From assembly GCF_915070105.1 (NCBI RefSeq), contig NZ_CAJZFJ010000054.1, forward strand, positions 1 to 15,613: a stretch of DNA of 15,613 nt, given 5' to 3'. Below the pieces are notes generated by a model. It was not told where the DNA came from, searched no databases, and saw nothing but the letters and a program-made list of their open reading frames with translations. Below, piece by piece: positions 15,426-15,613 of the stretch (within the stretch, counting starts at the first letter, position 1; every line of letters starts with the position of its first letter). The DNA comes from an uncultured Porphyromonas sp. (GTDB taxonomy: Bacteria > Bacteroidota > Bacteroidia > Bacteroidales > Porphyromonadaceae). The translations under genes were made by a program, and so were the position numbers.

Positions 15426-15433
15426 CAAAGATA
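15426..15433 (-). promoter_or_regulatory. -7 promoter box upstream of murC
   Basis: The minus strand reads TATCTTTG, a perfect TAnnTTTG box, 28 nt before the murC ATG. A TTG occurs upstream but closer than the usual -33 distance. The placement suggests murC-ftsZ can be transcribed on its own. Confidence 0.5.
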
Positions 15434-15613
15434 CAAAAGATACCTCCAATAGCGAGTATATCCCTAGGGCTGACGCATGATCCCGCACACACTCCAGCCT
15501 TTGGATCTTCGGGGATATCGCTTCATATCCTAGGGAGCCTTAGCCTATCACTAAAGACCCTAGGCATTATCCCCAAGAAACAGACATACAAGCGAGCCCT
15601 AGAGAGGAGATAC
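15434..15613. other. Gene-free stretch upstream of murC with CCTAGG motifs
   Basis: No open frame with family likeness is visible in the 180 nt to the window edge. It has a hairpin GGATAT/ATATCC (15513-15530, 6-nt loop) and three copies of the palindrome CCTAGG (15463, 15529, 15559). The hairpin may end an upstream minus-strand gene outside the window, but no T-run supports that. Confidence 0.4.

Overview
The window reads as a chromosomal segment from a Bacteroidales bacterium, most likely a moderately high-GC Porphyromonas or close relative. The grounds are: -7 boxes of the Bacteroidetes form TAnnTTTG, weak Shine-Dalgarno sequences, the small coiled-coil gene / zapA / rny order, Bacteroidetes-type FtsA, FtsQ and FtsZ, and sufB-sufC-sufD order. 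The genus is inferred from gene content and style, not from a database match. All twelve genes I support lie on the minus strand, so they are read from high to low coordinates. I see no tRNA, rRNA, insertion sequence, integrase or CRISPR array.

Right block (about 15.4 kb down to 8.9 kb): murC, ftsQ, ftsA and ftsZ, with 4-nt overlaps at murC/ftsQ and ftsQ/ftsA, then a small HAD-family phosphatase and a MoaF-like lipoprotein. This makes the last cytoplasmic UDP-MurNAc-alanine ligase step, the periplasmic divisome protein FtsQ, the membrane tether FtsA and the Z-ring GTPase FtsZ from one transcription unit. The block ends in a perfect 18-bp inverted repeat at 8860-8916.

Middle (about 8.94 kb to 7.91 kb): roughly 1 kb without a convincing gene, upstream of dnaA. 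Its dnaA-proximal half has two perfect DnaA boxes (TTATCCACA), several degenerate ones and an AT-rich tract, and is a candidate replication origin or DnaA-controlled dnaA promoter region. Its distal half (8606-8800) is a chain of overlapping inverted repeats, including a 17-bp direct repeat, with no assigned role. This is the least explained stretch.

Left block (7.9 kb to 1): dnaA; a 56-nt hairpin downstream of it; about 290 nt of plain intergenic sequence; a small coiled-coil gene and zapA (both tied to Z-ring assembly in this phylum); rny (ribonuclease Y); a structured terminator region; and sufB-sufC-sufD for Fe-S cluster assembly. sufD ends 30 nt from the window edge.

Most of the window is core housekeeping. 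Points worth a second look are the origin-like region and its hairpin chain, FtsA with Asn in place of the usual acidic residue in both phosphate motifs, the long Lys/Pro-rich tail of FtsQ, the atypical acidic tip of FtsZ, and a plus-strand T/A composition shift across the dnaA region although gene orientation does not change.
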